DNA of 46,416 bases from Flavobacteriales bacterium (GTDB lineage: Bacteria > Bacteroidota > Bacteroidia > Flavobacteriales_D > Sanyastnellaceae), in assembly GCA_947456965.1 (NCBI GenBank), contig CANGTU010000027.1:1-46416 (forward strand), written 5' to 3'. Below are positions 31,553 to 40,696 of this stretch, piece by piece. The stretch's first letter is position 1. Every line of letters begins with the position of its first letter. The position numbers and the translations under genes are program-made. The notes beneath the pieces are model-generated. The model was not told the DNA's origin and did no database searches. It saw only the letters and a list, made by a program, of their open reading frames with translations.

Positions 31553-33307
31553 TCAGCTGACCTCGGGTTCAAGCTGCAACTGGACAAGCCGGTAGTACAT
31601 TCCCTTCAGCGACATCAGTTCTTCGTGTGTGCCCGATTCGGCAATCTCCCCGTGGTGCATGACCAGAATCCGGCTGGCCTTGCGCACCGTAGAAAGCCGG
31701 TGGGCAATCACCAGACTGGTGCGACCGCGCACCAATCGTTCCATGGCTTGCTGGATGAGTTGCTCCGACTCACTGTCCACGCTTGACGTGGCTTCATCCA
31801 GCAGAATGACGGAAGGATTTCGAACGTAAGCACGCACAAAAGCCACCAGTTGACGCTGGCCGGTGCTGAGCATCACACCCCGCTCTCCGACATAGTAGTC
31901 GTACCCACCGGGAAGGCGCTCAATAAAGGAGTGGATCCCTACCTCTCTTGAGGCGCGGATGACTTCCTCCCGGGTAATCTCCGGATCATGAAGGGTGATG
32001 TTATTCAGTATAGTGTCAGAAAAAAGGAATACATCCTGAGGAACCATACCCACGTGGTGGCGCAGCCATCCCAGGGTGAAGTGCTCTACAGGTATGCCGT
32101 CGAGCAGGACATCGCCTCGCTGGTGCTCATATGACCGGTTTATGAGGCCCGCCAAACTGGATTTTCCAGCACCTGTAGCTCCCACAACAGCCACCATCTC
32201 CCCGGGCTGCACAGTGAGTGAAATACCGTGGAGGACCCATTGTCCTTCCCGATAGGCAAACCAGACATCACGAAACGCAATAGCACCCCGAACAGCCTGT
32301 GGGGCATGACTTCCGCGATCAATTTCTCCCTCCTGCTCGTCCAAAATCTTGAACACCCGATCGGCATTCACCACTCCCATCTGAAGTACGTTGAAGTTGT
32401 CTGCCATCTGCCGGATGGGGCGGTACATCATCGTAATGAACATGGAGAACTGCAAAAGCAATCCTGGCGTGGTATGGCCCTGCAGGGCAGTGCGCAGACC
32501 CCACCAGAGCATGAGCGACACGGATGCGGCAGAGAGCAATTCAACGACCGGAAAAAAGACGCTGTAAGCCCATATCGCACGGATATGCGCCCGCCGATGG
32601 TCCCGGTTGATATCCCTGAACTTCTGCTGCTCCTCCCTTTCGCGGTTGAACACCTGCACGATGTGCATTCCAGACACATGCTCCTGAACAAACACGTTCA
32701 TACGCGCAACCTGATTGCGCACCTCCTGAAACGATTTGCTCACGGCCACCTGAAAAAGACGTGTAGCGTAGAGCAATACAGGCACGGGAATCAGCACCAT
32801 CAGGGCCAGCTGCCAGTCCACCCAGAACATATACCCGACAATGACCACCAGCTTGAGCGCATCGCGAGCGATATCCAGAATACCTACCGAGAACACCTCG
32901 GCTATCCCATCGATATCGCCGACAAGCCTGGTCACAAACTGACCAACCGGTGTGCGGTCGAAATAGGACGTCTTGAACCTCATCACATGGGCGTACAGAT
33001 CAGCTCTCAGATCGAGTGTCACGGCCTGTGCAACCCGGTTGGCGAGTAAAGCCTGGACAAACTGGATTAGGGCCTCGAGCAGGAGCACAGCGATAAAGAG
33101 AAGTGACACGCGAAACACCTGATCGTGATTTCCGGCAGGCACCCATTGGTCCACGATACTCCGCATTTGTTCCGGACGAACCGGAGAAAGAAAGGCCAGT
33201 GCGATTACCAGCAGGGCGGTAAAGGCAAAGGAGATCCGGTACGGAGCAATCCTGCCGTAGAGGCGCAGGAAAATGCGGAATCCGGGTGAAGGAGCTGAAG
33301 CACTCAT
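31553..33307 (-). CDS. ABC exporter half-transporter (MsbA/multidrug type)
   Basis: A 584-residue protein with a six-helix membrane domain (about 20-310) fused to an ATPase. Walker A is GATGAGKS (376-383), Q-loop VPQDVFLF, signature LSTGQ (480-484; the usual LSGGQ has Gly at the third position), Walker B ILLDEA (501-506) and the switch His in IAHRLST. It would export lipids or drugs as a homodimer. Its start overlaps the truA stop (ATGA). A lipid-flippase role is possible given the envelope genes around, but the sequence alone does not fix the substrate. Confidence 0.92.
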   Translation of the reverse strand: MSASAPSPGFRIFLRLYGRIAPYRISFAFTALLVIALAFLSPVRPEQMRSIVDQWVPAGNHDQVFRVSLLFIAVLLLEALIQFVQALLANRVAQAVTLDLRADLYAHVMRFKTSYFDRTPVGQFVTRLVGDIDGIAEVFSVGILDIARDALKLVVIVGYMFWVDWQLALMVLIPVPVLLYATRLFQVAVSKSFQEVRNQVARMNVFVQEHVSGMHIVQVFNREREEQQKFRDINRDHRRAHIRAIWAYSVFFPVVELLSAASVSLMLWWGLRTALQGHTTPGLLLQFSMFITMMYRPIRQMADNFNVLQMGVVNADRVFKILDEQEGEIDRGSHAPQAVRGAIAFRDVWFAYREGQWVLHGISLTVQPGEMVAVVGATGAGKSSLAGLINRSYEHQRGDVLLDGIPVEHFTLGWLRHHVGMVPQDVFLFSDTILNNITLHDPEITREEVIRASREVGIHSFIERLPGGYDYYVGERGVMLSTGQRQLVAFVRAYVRNPSVILLDEATSSVDSESEQLIQQAMERLVRGRTSLVIAHRLSTVRKASRILVMHHGEIAESGTHEELMSLKGMYYRLVQLQLEPEVS

Positions 33308-34110
33308 GGCACTTGGGAAGAATGGTCATCAGGCACGAAATCATAGGCTACCCGGGTGAGATGGAGCCCGCAGGCCTTGACACTTTCACCGGCAGCAGAG
33401 CGCTGAAGGCCGCCGAGGATATGCGGTATGGATTCAGGTGAGCGCTTGCCACGCCCCACTTCAAGCAGGGTGCCAACGATAGCCCTTACCATATTGCGAA
33501 GGAAGCGATCAGCTGTGATATGAAACACGAGCTTTTCACCCTCCTTGATCCAGTGGGCATCCGTGACTTCGCAGATGGTGGTCTTCTGCGCGCCACCACT
33601 TTTACAGAAGCTTGCAAAGTCACGCCGGCCGGTGAGCATAGCAGCAGCTTCCTTCATGGCCGGCAGGTCGAGCGGCCAGGGATATAAGGTACTGTATGCC
33701 CGCACGAATGGATCCGGAATCTGGTGAATGTGGTATTCATAGGAACGGGACCGTGCATCGAAACGCGCATGTGCCCGGTCAGCCACACGGAATATTCTGA
33801 ACACCGCCACATCAGGGGGCAACACTTGATTGAGCTTATAGGCCAGCTCGCTGCAATCCCCTATCTCCTCCATCGCGTTGAAATGCGCGAAGAAGGAGCG
33901 TGCATGCACGCCGGCGTCTGTACGACCACAGCCTGTAGTGATGACCTTTTCCTGGCGAAGGAGAGTGCGCAAGGCGGCCTCCAACTCGGCCTGTACGCTG
34001 TGTCCGTTGGGCTGTCTCTGCCAGCCGTGATAGGATGAGCCATCATAGGCGAGGTGGATAAAATACCTCGGCCATACGGCTTCTTCATCGGTCGGGCTGA
34101 GCTGGTCCAT
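33304..34110 (-). CDS. truA: TruA, tRNA pseudouridine(38-40) synthase
   Basis: A 268-residue pseudouridine synthase modifying the anticodon stem-loop of tRNAs. The catalytic Asp is in TGCGRTDAGVHARSF, preceded by LAYDGSSYHGWQRQP and followed by FLRNMVRAIVGTLLEVGRGK, all typical of TruA. ATG 34110 is chosen; the frame extends six codons to a TTG at 34128, which would sit in the hairpin between this gene and the SPT-like gene. The stop overlaps the start of the ABC exporter. Confidence 0.95.
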   Translation of the reverse strand: MDQLSPTDEEAVWPRYFIHLAYDGSSYHGWQRQPNGHSVQAELEAALRTLLRQEKVITTGCGRTDAGVHARSFFAHFNAMEEIGDCSELAYKLNQVLPPDVAVFRIFRVADRAHARFDARSRSYEYHIHQIPDPFVRAYSTLYPWPLDLPAMKEAAAMLTGRRDFASFCKSGGAQKTTICEVTDAHWIKEGEKLVFHITADRFLRNMVRAIVGTLLEVGRGKRSPESIPHILGGLQRSAAGESVKACGLHLTRVAYDFVPDDHSSQVP

Positions 34111-34127
34111 TTCCTGTTCCAATGACA

Positions 34128-34151
34128 AGGCCGGGCAAGAAGGCCCGGCCT
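34128..34151 (-). terminator. Hairpin after the SPT-like gene, possible terminator
   Basis: A perfect 9-bp G+C-rich stem, AGGCCGGGC (34128-34136) and GCCCGGCCT (34143-34151), with a 6-base loop. It lies between the SPT-like stop and the truA ATG. On the minus strand it is followed by TTGTCATTG, a weak T tract, so termination may be partial. Confidence 0.6.
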
Positions 34152-34175
34152 GTCGGTTAAGTGCGATAATCTGTC

Positions 34176-35447
34176 TTATTCAGAAGCAGCTGATGCCTTT
34201 GATGAAGCCCAGTCAGCGATCCTGTCGGCTTTGTAGTCACCTGCCTCCAGGCGCTCACGCACCTGCTTGAAGGCATCAATGGTGTACCTGACATCCTCCA
34301 TGGAGTGCACCACAGTTGGAATCAGGCGGAGCATAATGACGTCCTTGGGCACCACGGGATAAACGACAATAGAGCAGAAGATGCCGAATTTCTCCCGAAG
34401 CTCGAGGGTCACATTGGTAGCTTCGCCGAGAGATCCTTTGAGGAATACCGGAGTTACTACAGAGTTGGTGCGACCAATATCGAAGCCTGCATCCACGAGC
34501 CCACCCTGAAGGGCTCGGGCCACTTCCCAGAGGCGGTCCTGAAGCTCGGGCTGCGTGCGGATCATGTCCAGCCTCTTCAGAGCGCCAATCACGATGGGCA
34601 TCGGCAGAGCCTTTGCAAAGGTTTGCGAGCGCATGTTGTATCGGAGATATTCGATCACATGAGCCTCAGACGCGACGAAGGCACCAACGGTGGCCATAGC
34701 CTTGGCGAACGTACCGAAGTACACGTCCACCCCATCCTGAACACCCTGATACTCCGCAGCACCGCGGCCATTCTTTCCGATGGAGCCAAATCCATGGGCA
34801 TCATCCACGAAGAGACGGAAGCCAAATTCCTTCTTGTAGGAAACGATCTCTTTCAGCTTGCCCTGATCACCAGCCATTCCGAAGACTCCCTCCGTGAGTA
34901 CGAGAATACCGCCACCGGTTTCGTCGGTGACACGCTTCGCATGGCGCAGCATTTTCTCAAAACTTTCCATGTCGTTGTGCTGGAACACAAACCGCTTTCC
35001 ATTGTGCAGCCTGACTCCATCCACCATGCAGGCGTGGCACTCACTGTCGTACACAATCACGTCATGACGCCCTACAAGCGCTTCGATAGCTGACATGCAG
35101 CCCTGGTATCCGTAGTTGAGCAGGAAGGCATCTTCCTTATCCATGAAGGCAGCGAGCTCCTGCTCGAGTTGTTCATGGTACTTGGTCTGACCGGACATCA
35201 TCCGGGCACCCATAGGATAGGCCATTCCCCATTGGGCAGCGGCCTCGGCGTCCACCTTGCGGATATCGGGATGGTTGGCCAGCCCGAGATAGTTATTGAG
35301 ACTCCAGACCAATACGGGCTTTCCGCGGAAGGTCATATGCGGACCCAGTTCACCCTCAAGTTTGGGGAAGGTGAAATATCCATGAGATTCTTTGGAATGC
35401 TGGCCGAGCGGGCCGCGCTGCTTCCGGATGCGTTCGAAAATATCCAA
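34176..35447 (-). CDS. Serine-palmitoyltransferase-like alpha-oxoamine synthase
   Basis: A 423-residue PLP enzyme of the alpha-oxoamine synthase family, which condenses an amino acid with an acyl-CoA. The PLP lysine is K249 in DVYFGTFAKAMATVG; FVDDAHG (213-219) and the N-terminal GPLGQHSKESHGYFTFPKLEG are characteristic of the Bacteroidota group annotated as serine palmitoyltransferase or related. The product may be 3-ketosphinganine for sphingolipids, or the cysteate adduct for sulfonolipids; neither can be excluded. I set the start at TTG 35447 ((M)DIFERIRKQRGPLG), where family proteins begin. An exact -7 box lies 26 bases upstream, inside the 28-codon extension to ATG 35531. Confidence 0.82.
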   Translation of the reverse strand: MDIFERIRKQRGPLGQHSKESHGYFTFPKLEGELGPHMTFRGKPVLVWSLNNYLGLANHPDIRKVDAEAAAQWGMAYPMGARMMSGQTKYHEQLEQELAAFMDKEDAFLLNYGYQGCMSAIEALVGRHDVIVYDSECHACMVDGVRLHNGKRFVFQHNDMESFEKMLRHAKRVTDETGGGILVLTEGVFGMAGDQGKLKEIVSYKKEFGFRLFVDDAHGFGSIGKNGRGAAEYQGVQDGVDVYFGTFAKAMATVGAFVASEAHVIEYLRYNMRSQTFAKALPMPIVIGALKRLDMIRTQPELQDRLWEVARALQGGLVDAGFDIGRTNSVVTPVFLKGSLGEATNVTLELREKFGIFCSIVVYPVVPKDVIMLRLIPTVVHSMEDVRYTIDAFKQVRERLEAGDYKADRIADWASSKASAASE

Positions 35448-35472
35448 GGTTTCGGAATGTTTTTGTCCGGCA

Positions 35473-35480
35473 CAAATGTA
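35473..35480 (-). promoter_or_regulatory. -7 box of the SPT-like gene
   Basis: On the minus strand TACATTTG is an exact TAnnTTTG match. It lies 26 bases before the TTG at 35447 but downstream of the ATG at 35531, which supports TTG as the real start. The remaining gap to bamD (35481-35621) shows no gene. Confidence 0.5.
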
Positions 35481-35621
35481 CGCCTCAACCTGGCTTAGAG
35501 CGCTGAAACAACCCGTCTGCTGCGCCTGCATTTTCCAACATGGAGGTTATGAAAACCGTTAAAAACGAGTAATCTCCTGTATCCCGGTGCATGATTCAGG
35601 CGTCCGAACATCCGAACCCTC

Positions 35622-35629
35622 TATTTTTG
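35622..35629 (+). promoter_or_regulatory. -7 box of the bamD cluster
   Basis: TATTTTTG is an exact TAnnTTTG match, 8 bases before the bamD ATG at 35638, implying a nearly leaderless message. It probably drives bamD-rpoZ, and perhaps coaBC onward past a partial terminator. Confidence 0.5.
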
Positions 35630-35637
35630 CCGCCTGC

Positions 35638-36459
35638 ATGAATAACCGCCCGATTGCCCTCCTCGCTGTTTTCGCTGTTTGGCTCACGCTATTCTCGTGC
35701 AGTGAATACAGCAAGATCCTCAAGGAAAAGGACATCAATAAAAAATATGAGGCGGCCGTTGGGTACTTCGAGAGTGGGGAGTGCTACAAGGCACTGCCTT
35801 TGTTTGAAGAACTGCTCGGACTTTCCCGGGGTACCCAGCTCGCAGAAGGGGTGTATTACTACTACGCCAAGACGGAATATTGCATCGAGGACTACTTCCT
35901 CGCCAACTACTACTTCAAATCATTCACGAGGACCTTCTCCAATAGTGCCAGAGCCGAAGAATGCCAATTTCTGGCAGCGCTCTGCAGCTATAGACTGTCG
36001 CCATCTTATTCTCTGGATCAGGTAGACACCCGGTCGGCCATCGATGAATTCCAGCTTTTCCTGGATAAATATCCCAACTCAGCCCTGCGGGATTCGGCCA
36101 ACCGCATGGTGGGCCGCTTACGCTTCAAACTGGAGGAAAAGGCTTTCGAAGTTGCCAAGCAGTATAATACCACCCGCAAGTTCAAGGCCGCCGTGCAGTC
36201 GCTGAACCAGTTTCTGGAAGACTATCCCGGCAGCATCTTCCGGGAGGAAGCCTATCACTTGATGGTCAGGAGCAATTTCGAGTTTGCCGAGGGTAGTGTG
36301 GAAGCCCGAAAATTGGAGCGTTATCGCGCAACAGTCGAATCTTACCTTACCTTTGCCTCCCTTTACCCGAATAGCCCTCTTCTGAACGACGCTGAGTCGT
36401 ACTACATCAGAAGCCGAAGGCAGATCGAGAAACGGACATCAACCACTGAAGTACCATGA
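35638..36459 (+). CDS. bamD: BamD, outer-membrane protein assembly lipoprotein
   Basis: A 273-residue lipoprotein. The signal peptide ends in a lipobox, LTLFSC, with the lipidated Cys at about residue 21. Five TPR-like helix pairs follow, with YYYYAKTEYCIEDYFLANYYFKSFTRTF and AIDEFQLFLDKYPNS typical of the Bacteroidota BamD. It anchors at the inner leaflet of the outer membrane and helps BamA insert beta-barrel proteins. ATG 35638 follows a perfect -7 box and gives the signal peptide; the upstream ATG does not. The stop overlaps rpoZ (ATGA). Confidence 0.93.
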   Translation: MNNRPIALLAVFAVWLTLFSCSEYSKILKEKDINKKYEAAVGYFESGECYKALPLFEELLGLSRGTQLAEGVYYYYAKTEYCIEDYFLANYYFKSFTRTFSNSARAEECQFLAALCSYRLSPSYSLDQVDTRSAIDEFQLFLDKYPNSALRDSANRMVGRLRFKLEEKAFEVAKQYNTTRKFKAAVQSLNQFLEDYPGSIFREEAYHLMVRSNFEFAEGSVEARKLERYRATVESYLTFASLYPNSPLLNDAESYYIRSRRQIEKRTSTTEVP

Positions 36460-36791
36460 GTAACTACAAGTCGAGCACAGCTGCCAAGTCCACCATCACC
36501 CGCAACACCAATGAGTTGTACGACCAGGTTCATGGAAACCTGTTCGAAGCTGTGGTTCTCCTGTCCAAGCGTTCAAACCAGCTTTCACGGGAGATCAAAG
36601 AAGAGCTCAATCAGAAGCTAGAGGAATTCGGCACATCTCAGGACAACCTGGAGGAGGTCTTCGAAAACCGGGAACAGATTGAGATCAGCCGCCACTATGA
36701 GCGCCTTCCTAAAGCCCACTCCATCGCTGTTCAGGAGTTGCTGGAGGACAAGGTGTACTTCCGTTATCCGGAAGAAGAGGAAATCAAGTGA
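36456..36791 (+). CDS. rpoZ: RNA polymerase omega subunit, Bacteroidota type
   Basis: A 111-residue protein with the omega-like core TITRNTNELYDQVHGNLFEAVVLLSKRSNQLS and the Bacteroidota-specific C-terminal part EEVFENREQIEISRHYERLPKAHSIAVQELL. It helps assemble and stabilise RNA polymerase beta-prime. The overlap with bamD and the following coaBC are a conserved gene order in this phylum, which supports the assignment because the primary sequence differs from proteobacterial omega. Confidence 0.9.
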   Translation: MSNYKSSTAAKSTITRNTNELYDQVHGNLFEAVVLLSKRSNQLSREIKEELNQKLEEFGTSQDNLEEVFENREQIEISRHYERLPKAHSIAVQELLEDKVYFRYPEEEEIK

Positions 36792-36814
36792 TCTCAACAA
36801 ATCATCATATTACC

Positions 36815-36848
36815 GGAAAGATGGCCCATCAGCCATCTTTCGTCTTTT
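36815..36848 (+). terminator. Intrinsic terminator between rpoZ and coaBC
   Basis: A perfect 10-bp stem, GAAAGATGGC (36816-36825) and GCCATCTTTC (36832-36841), with a 6-base loop, followed by GTCTTTT. It should end or attenuate transcription after rpoZ, so coaBC may be expressed at a lower level or have its own start. Confidence 0.75.
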
Positions 36849-36859
36849 AATCCCAACCC

Positions 36860-38065
36860 ATGATGCTGGAAGGCAAGCGCATCTTGCTCGGAGTTACAGG
36901 AAGCATCGCAGCCTACAAGGCGGCCTACCTTGTGCGTGAGCTTGTGCGCGCCGGTGCGGATGTGCGCGTTCTACTCTCTCCTGGAGCCCGGGAATTTGTG
37001 ACGCCTCTCACCTTCTCTACACTTTCGAAGCATCCTGTAGTGTCAGACTTCACCTCCGACCGCGAGGCGGGGATCTGGAATAACCACGTGGATATGGCCC
37101 TTTGGGCCGATCTTATGCTTATTGCTCCGCTATCTGCGAATACACTTGCCAAGATGGCGGCCGCGCAGAGCGACAATCTGCTCCTGGCTACCTACATGAG
37201 TGTGCGCTGCCCTGTAATGGTAGCTCCGGCCATGGACCATGACATGTACATGCACCCGGGCACCCGGGCCAATCTCGATATCCTTCGCTCATACGGACAT
37301 ACCATTCTGGAACCCGCTGAAGGCGAGCTTGCCAGCGGACTTTATGGCAAGGGCCGCATGGGTGAACCTGAAGATATTTTCCGGGCCGTTGTGGACCACT
37401 TCCATCCCCGATTGCCCCTCCGTGGTATGCAGGCCCTGGTTACTGCAGGCCCCACCTTCGAACGCCTGGATCCCGTGAGGTTCATAGGTAACTTTTCAAC
37501 TGGCAAAATGGGCTTCGCACTGGCGAGGTCACTTGCCGACGCAGGAGCTGAAGTACAACTTGTGACCGGCCCCGTCCAGCTCACCATGAGCCATCCGCTT
37601 GTGCAGGTAACCCGGGTGGAATCTGCCCTTGAAATGCTGCAAGCCGTCCAGTCTCATGCCCAGGCGCAAATCATGGTATTCGCTGCTGCAGTTGCTGACT
37701 ACCGGCCGGCCAAACGCGCTGAAGTGAAAATGAAACGGAGCGCCGATGACCTGAACCTTCAGCTCGTGCCCAACCCCGATATCGCGGCCACCATGGGAGC
37801 TTCCAGACAACCGGGACAGGTGCTCGTGGGCTTTGCACTGGAAACGGATGGCGGTGAAGAACAGGCGCGCGCCAAGCTCGAACGCAAGAACCTCGATCTC
37901 GTGGTGCTCAACTCCCTTCAGGAAGAGGGTGCAGGATTCGGCGGGGATACGAATAAAATCACCCTATTTTGGCGGGACAATAGATCGGCATCTTTCGGGT
38001 TAAAGCCCAAGTCCGCCGTGGCACAGGATATAGTAAACGAAATCGTGAAGCTGCTGCCTGCATGA
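36860..38065 (+). CDS. coaBC: CoaBC, phosphopantothenoylcysteine synthetase/decarboxylase
   Basis: A 401-residue bifunctional enzyme for steps two and three of coenzyme A synthesis from phosphopantothenate. The N-terminal FMN-dependent CoaC half (about 1-185) has LLGVTGSIAAYKA, PLSANTLAKMAAAQSDNLL and PAMDHDMYMHP. The CoaB half (about 190-400) has TAGPTFERLDPVRFIGNFSTGKMGFALA and AAVADYRP. ATG 36860 and a second ATG one codon later are both possible. The stop overlaps the DUF4835 gene start (ATGA). Confidence 0.96.
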   Translation: MMLEGKRILLGVTGSIAAYKAAYLVRELVRAGADVRVLLSPGAREFVTPLTFSTLSKHPVVSDFTSDREAGIWNNHVDMALWADLMLIAPLSANTLAKMAAAQSDNLLLATYMSVRCPVMVAPAMDHDMYMHPGTRANLDILRSYGHTILEPAEGELASGLYGKGRMGEPEDIFRAVVDHFHPRLPLRGMQALVTAGPTFERLDPVRFIGNFSTGKMGFALARSLADAGAEVQLVTGPVQLTMSHPLVQVTRVESALEMLQAVQSHAQAQIMVFAAAVADYRPAKRAEVKMKRSADDLNLQLVPNPDIAATMGASRQPGQVLVGFALETDGGEEQARAKLERKNLDLVVLNSLQEEGAGFGGDTNKITLFWRDNRSASFGLKPKSAVAQDIVNEIVKLLPA

Positions 38066-38955
38066 AACACATCTTCCTTTCTGCCTTCATCGTGCTTTCC
38101 GGTGCCCTGAGCGCACAGGAGCTTCAGTGCGATGTGACCATCATTCCGCCGCGAGTCATGATCTCCGGTCCGGAAATTTTCCAGATCATGGAAACCACCA
38201 TCGAAGAATTTATCAATACGCGCAGATGGTCGCGCGATGACTGGAACCCCAAGGAAAGGATTGAGTGCACCATGCAGATTACGGTGGAGCAACAGATCAA
38301 CCAGCGCCAGTTCAAAGGAACCCTGCAGGTGGGCAGCAGCCGGCCGGTGTTCAACTCGAACTACAAGTCACCTGTAGTATCCCTCAACGACCGTGACTTT
38401 GAGTTCACCTTTCAGGAAAATACCCTCATCCAGTGGTCGGTAGATCAGCACCGCGATAACCTCAGCAGTGTTCTGGCATTCTACGCCAACCTCATTCTGG
38501 CGATGGACTACGATACGTTCTCTCTCGAAGGCGGAACGGATTATTATGTAATCTGTCAGACCATCGTAAGCAATGCTCAGAATGCCCCTGAACCCGGCTG
38601 GAGATCCAATGAGCGTGGACAGCAAAACCGCTACTGGCTTATTGAGAACATGGTGACCCAAACGTTCAAGCCGGTGCGCGACTGCCTTTACCTCTACCAC
38701 CGCAAGGGGATGGACAAACTCTACACCGAACCCGTGGCAGCCCGCCAGCAGATTGCAGATGCGCTGGCTGCGCTGGAAAGCGTGCACCGCATCAAACCTT
38801 CGTCGTACAACATGCAGGTGTTCTTCTATGCCAAGGGCGATGAGTTGGTAAAGCTCTATGGCCCTCTCGACAAAAAGGAAAAGGAGCCCATTGCCAACCT
38901 GTGCAAACTCCTCGACCCCGGCAACATAGCCCGCTATGAGCGCATGATGCAGTAG
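38062..38955 (+). CDS. porD: DUF4835 family secreted protein, possible T9SS component PorD
   Basis: A 297-residue protein with a signal peptide (MKHIFLSAFIVLSGALSAQ) and no sorting domain, so probably periplasmic or outer-membrane associated. The body matches the Bacteroidota DUF4835 family: a beta-rich N-terminal part (LQCDVTIIPPRVMISGPEIFQIMETTIEEFINTRRW), then DHRDNLSSVLAFYANLILAMDYDTF-like and helical segments to the C-terminus. I recall this family being named PorD in current annotation as a type IX secretion protein; the name is from memory and the role unproven here. The neighbours bamD and rpoZ are the usual ones. Its start overlaps coaBC. Confidence 0.75.
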   Translation: MKHIFLSAFIVLSGALSAQELQCDVTIIPPRVMISGPEIFQIMETTIEEFINTRRWSRDDWNPKERIECTMQITVEQQINQRQFKGTLQVGSSRPVFNSNYKSPVVSLNDRDFEFTFQENTLIQWSVDQHRDNLSSVLAFYANLILAMDYDTFSLEGGTDYYVICQTIVSNAQNAPEPGWRSNERGQQNRYWLIENMVTQTFKPVRDCLYLYHRKGMDKLYTEPVAARQQIADALAALESVHRIKPSSYNMQVFFYAKGDELVKLYGPLDKKEKEPIANLCKLLDPGNIARYERMMQ

Positions 38956-39037
38956 CCCATGCGCATAAGCCGTGAATAAGTGTCCGCTCATCCCCCGCCT
39001 TTTCGCATTTAACTTCGGACTCGCCGATTCATGATCT

Positions 39038-40696
39038 ATGCTTCGCCACCTGCACGTTCAGAACTACGCCCTTATTGACCAGGCCACATTGGACTTTGAA
39101 AATGGTTTCACCGCTATTACCGGTGAAACCGGAAGCGGCAAGTCCATCCTGCTCGGAGCCATCTCTCTCCTCCTCGGGGAGCGCGCAGACCTTCGATCAA
39201 TCCGCCATTCTGGAAAAAAATGTGTAGCCGAAGCCCAAGTGGAAATTCAGGAGTCCGAGTTCGGCGCATTTTTTCAGGAACACGACCTCGACTTCGAACC
39301 CCTGACTACCATTCGCCGGGAGATTGCCCCTGGTGGCAAGGGTCGAGCCTTCATCAATGACACACCCGTTGCACTGCAGGTCCTCAAGACCCTTGGAGAG
39401 CAACTTGTGGATGTCCATAGCCAGCATGAAAACTCCATCCTCGGTGACCGGGCTTTCCAGTTCTCTATTCTGGATGCATTTTCCGGACAGGAAGAGCGGG
39501 TTCGCTCCTTCACCCTTGCCTTTCGCGAATACCGGACGCTCTGCGATCACGTAGAGCAACTCCGCCACCGGCAGGCCGCTGCGCTGCAGAATCAGGACTA
39601 TCTCCGGTTTCAGCTGGACGAACTCGACCAGGCTGCGCTGGATAGTCTGAATCAGCAAGCATTAGAACAGGAACTCACGACCCTGGAGCATGCCGGTGAA
39701 ATACGAAGTGCGCTCTGGTCAGCATCAGAAGCGCTCGGCACCGAAGGCCAGGGCACAATCGCCTCTCTTCAGTCCGTGCGACAACTGCTTTCCAAGGTCG
39801 CCGGACACCATCCCGACCTCGCTGCTTTCACCCATCGGGTGGAGAGCTTACTGATCGAAAGCCGCGAGTTGGAAAGCGAACTGGCTGCCTTCGCCGAGCG
39901 TACAGACTCTGACGAACAGCGCACGGGAATCGTTCAATCCCTCCTCAATGAAGTTTACCGGCTCCAGCAAAAACACCGGGTTCAGTCGGTGGACGAACTC
40001 ATCACCCTCCGTGAGCGCCTGCGCAGTGAAACCGATACCGCTGATGGGCTGGAAGATGAAATCCAACGTCTGGAAGAAGAAAAAGCCATACGCGGTGCTG
40101 CGCTCTCCGGGGAAGCCCATACTATTCATGCTGCCCGGGAACAAGCCGCTGAGCGTGCAGAGCATGAAGTGCACGATTATCTGAGCGCATTGCAGTTGCC
40201 TGGCGCCCGCCTGCGCTGGGAACTCCGCCGAACCGATACGATAGGACCGTTCGGGTGGAGTGATGTGAGCCTGCTCTTTGGCGCCAACAAGGGCAGTGAA
40301 CTAATGCCCGTGCGCTCTGTTGCCTCAGGCGGCGAAATATCGCGGGTGATGCTCGCACTCAAAGCATCCATCGCCCGCCACCGCAAGCTCCCGGTGCTTA
40401 TTCTGGACGAAATAGATCAAGGCGTAAGCGGAGAGGTAGCCCTGAGCATAGGAGATATTCTCAGAAGTATCAGCGGACATTTGCAGGTCATTGCCATCAC
40501 ACATTTGCCGCAGATTGCGGGTAAGGCCGACCATCATTTCAAGGTATACAAGACCGACGAAGAGGATCGAACGGTTACCCATGTTACTGCACTCCGCGGC
40601 GACGAGCGCATTGGAGAACTCGCCGAAATGCTGGGAGGCAAAAAACGCCCTCAGAGCTCAATTGAGCATGCGCGCGAATTGCTGATCAGAAACTGA
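39038..40696 (+). CDS. recN: RecN, DNA double-strand-break repair ATPase
   Basis: A 552-residue SMC-like protein. Walker A is GETGSGKS (29-36); a long coiled coil spans about 160-370 with a mid hinge-like zone. The C-terminal ATPase half has SVASGGEISRVMLALKA (ABC-like signature) and LILDEIDQGVSGEVALSIGDIL (Walker B). It helps hold broken DNA ends for RecA-dependent repair. It closes the bamD-rpoZ-coaBC-DUF4835-recN series; the gap of 82 bases upstream contains TAACTTCG (39010-39017), a possible -7 box. Its 3' end overlaps the convergent TonB receptor by 11 bases. Confidence 0.96.
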   Translation: MLRHLHVQNYALIDQATLDFENGFTAITGETGSGKSILLGAISLLLGERADLRSIRHSGKKCVAEAQVEIQESEFGAFFQEHDLDFEPLTTIRREIAPGGKGRAFINDTPVALQVLKTLGEQLVDVHSQHENSILGDRAFQFSILDAFSGQEERVRSFTLAFREYRTLCDHVEQLRHRQAAALQNQDYLRFQLDELDQAALDSLNQQALEQELTTLEHAGEIRSALWSASEALGTEGQGTIASLQSVRQLLSKVAGHHPDLAAFTHRVESLLIESRELESELAAFAERTDSDEQRTGIVQSLLNEVYRLQQKHRVQSVDELITLRERLRSETDTADGLEDEIQRLEEEKAIRGAALSGEAHTIHAAREQAAERAEHEVHDYLSALQLPGARLRWELRRTDTIGPFGWSDVSLLFGANKGSELMPVRSVASGGEISRVMLALKASIARHRKLPVLILDEIDQGVSGEVALSIGDILRSISGHLQVIAITHLPQIAGKADHHFKVYKTDEEDRTVTHVTALRGDERIGELAEMLGGKKRPQSSIEHARELLIRN

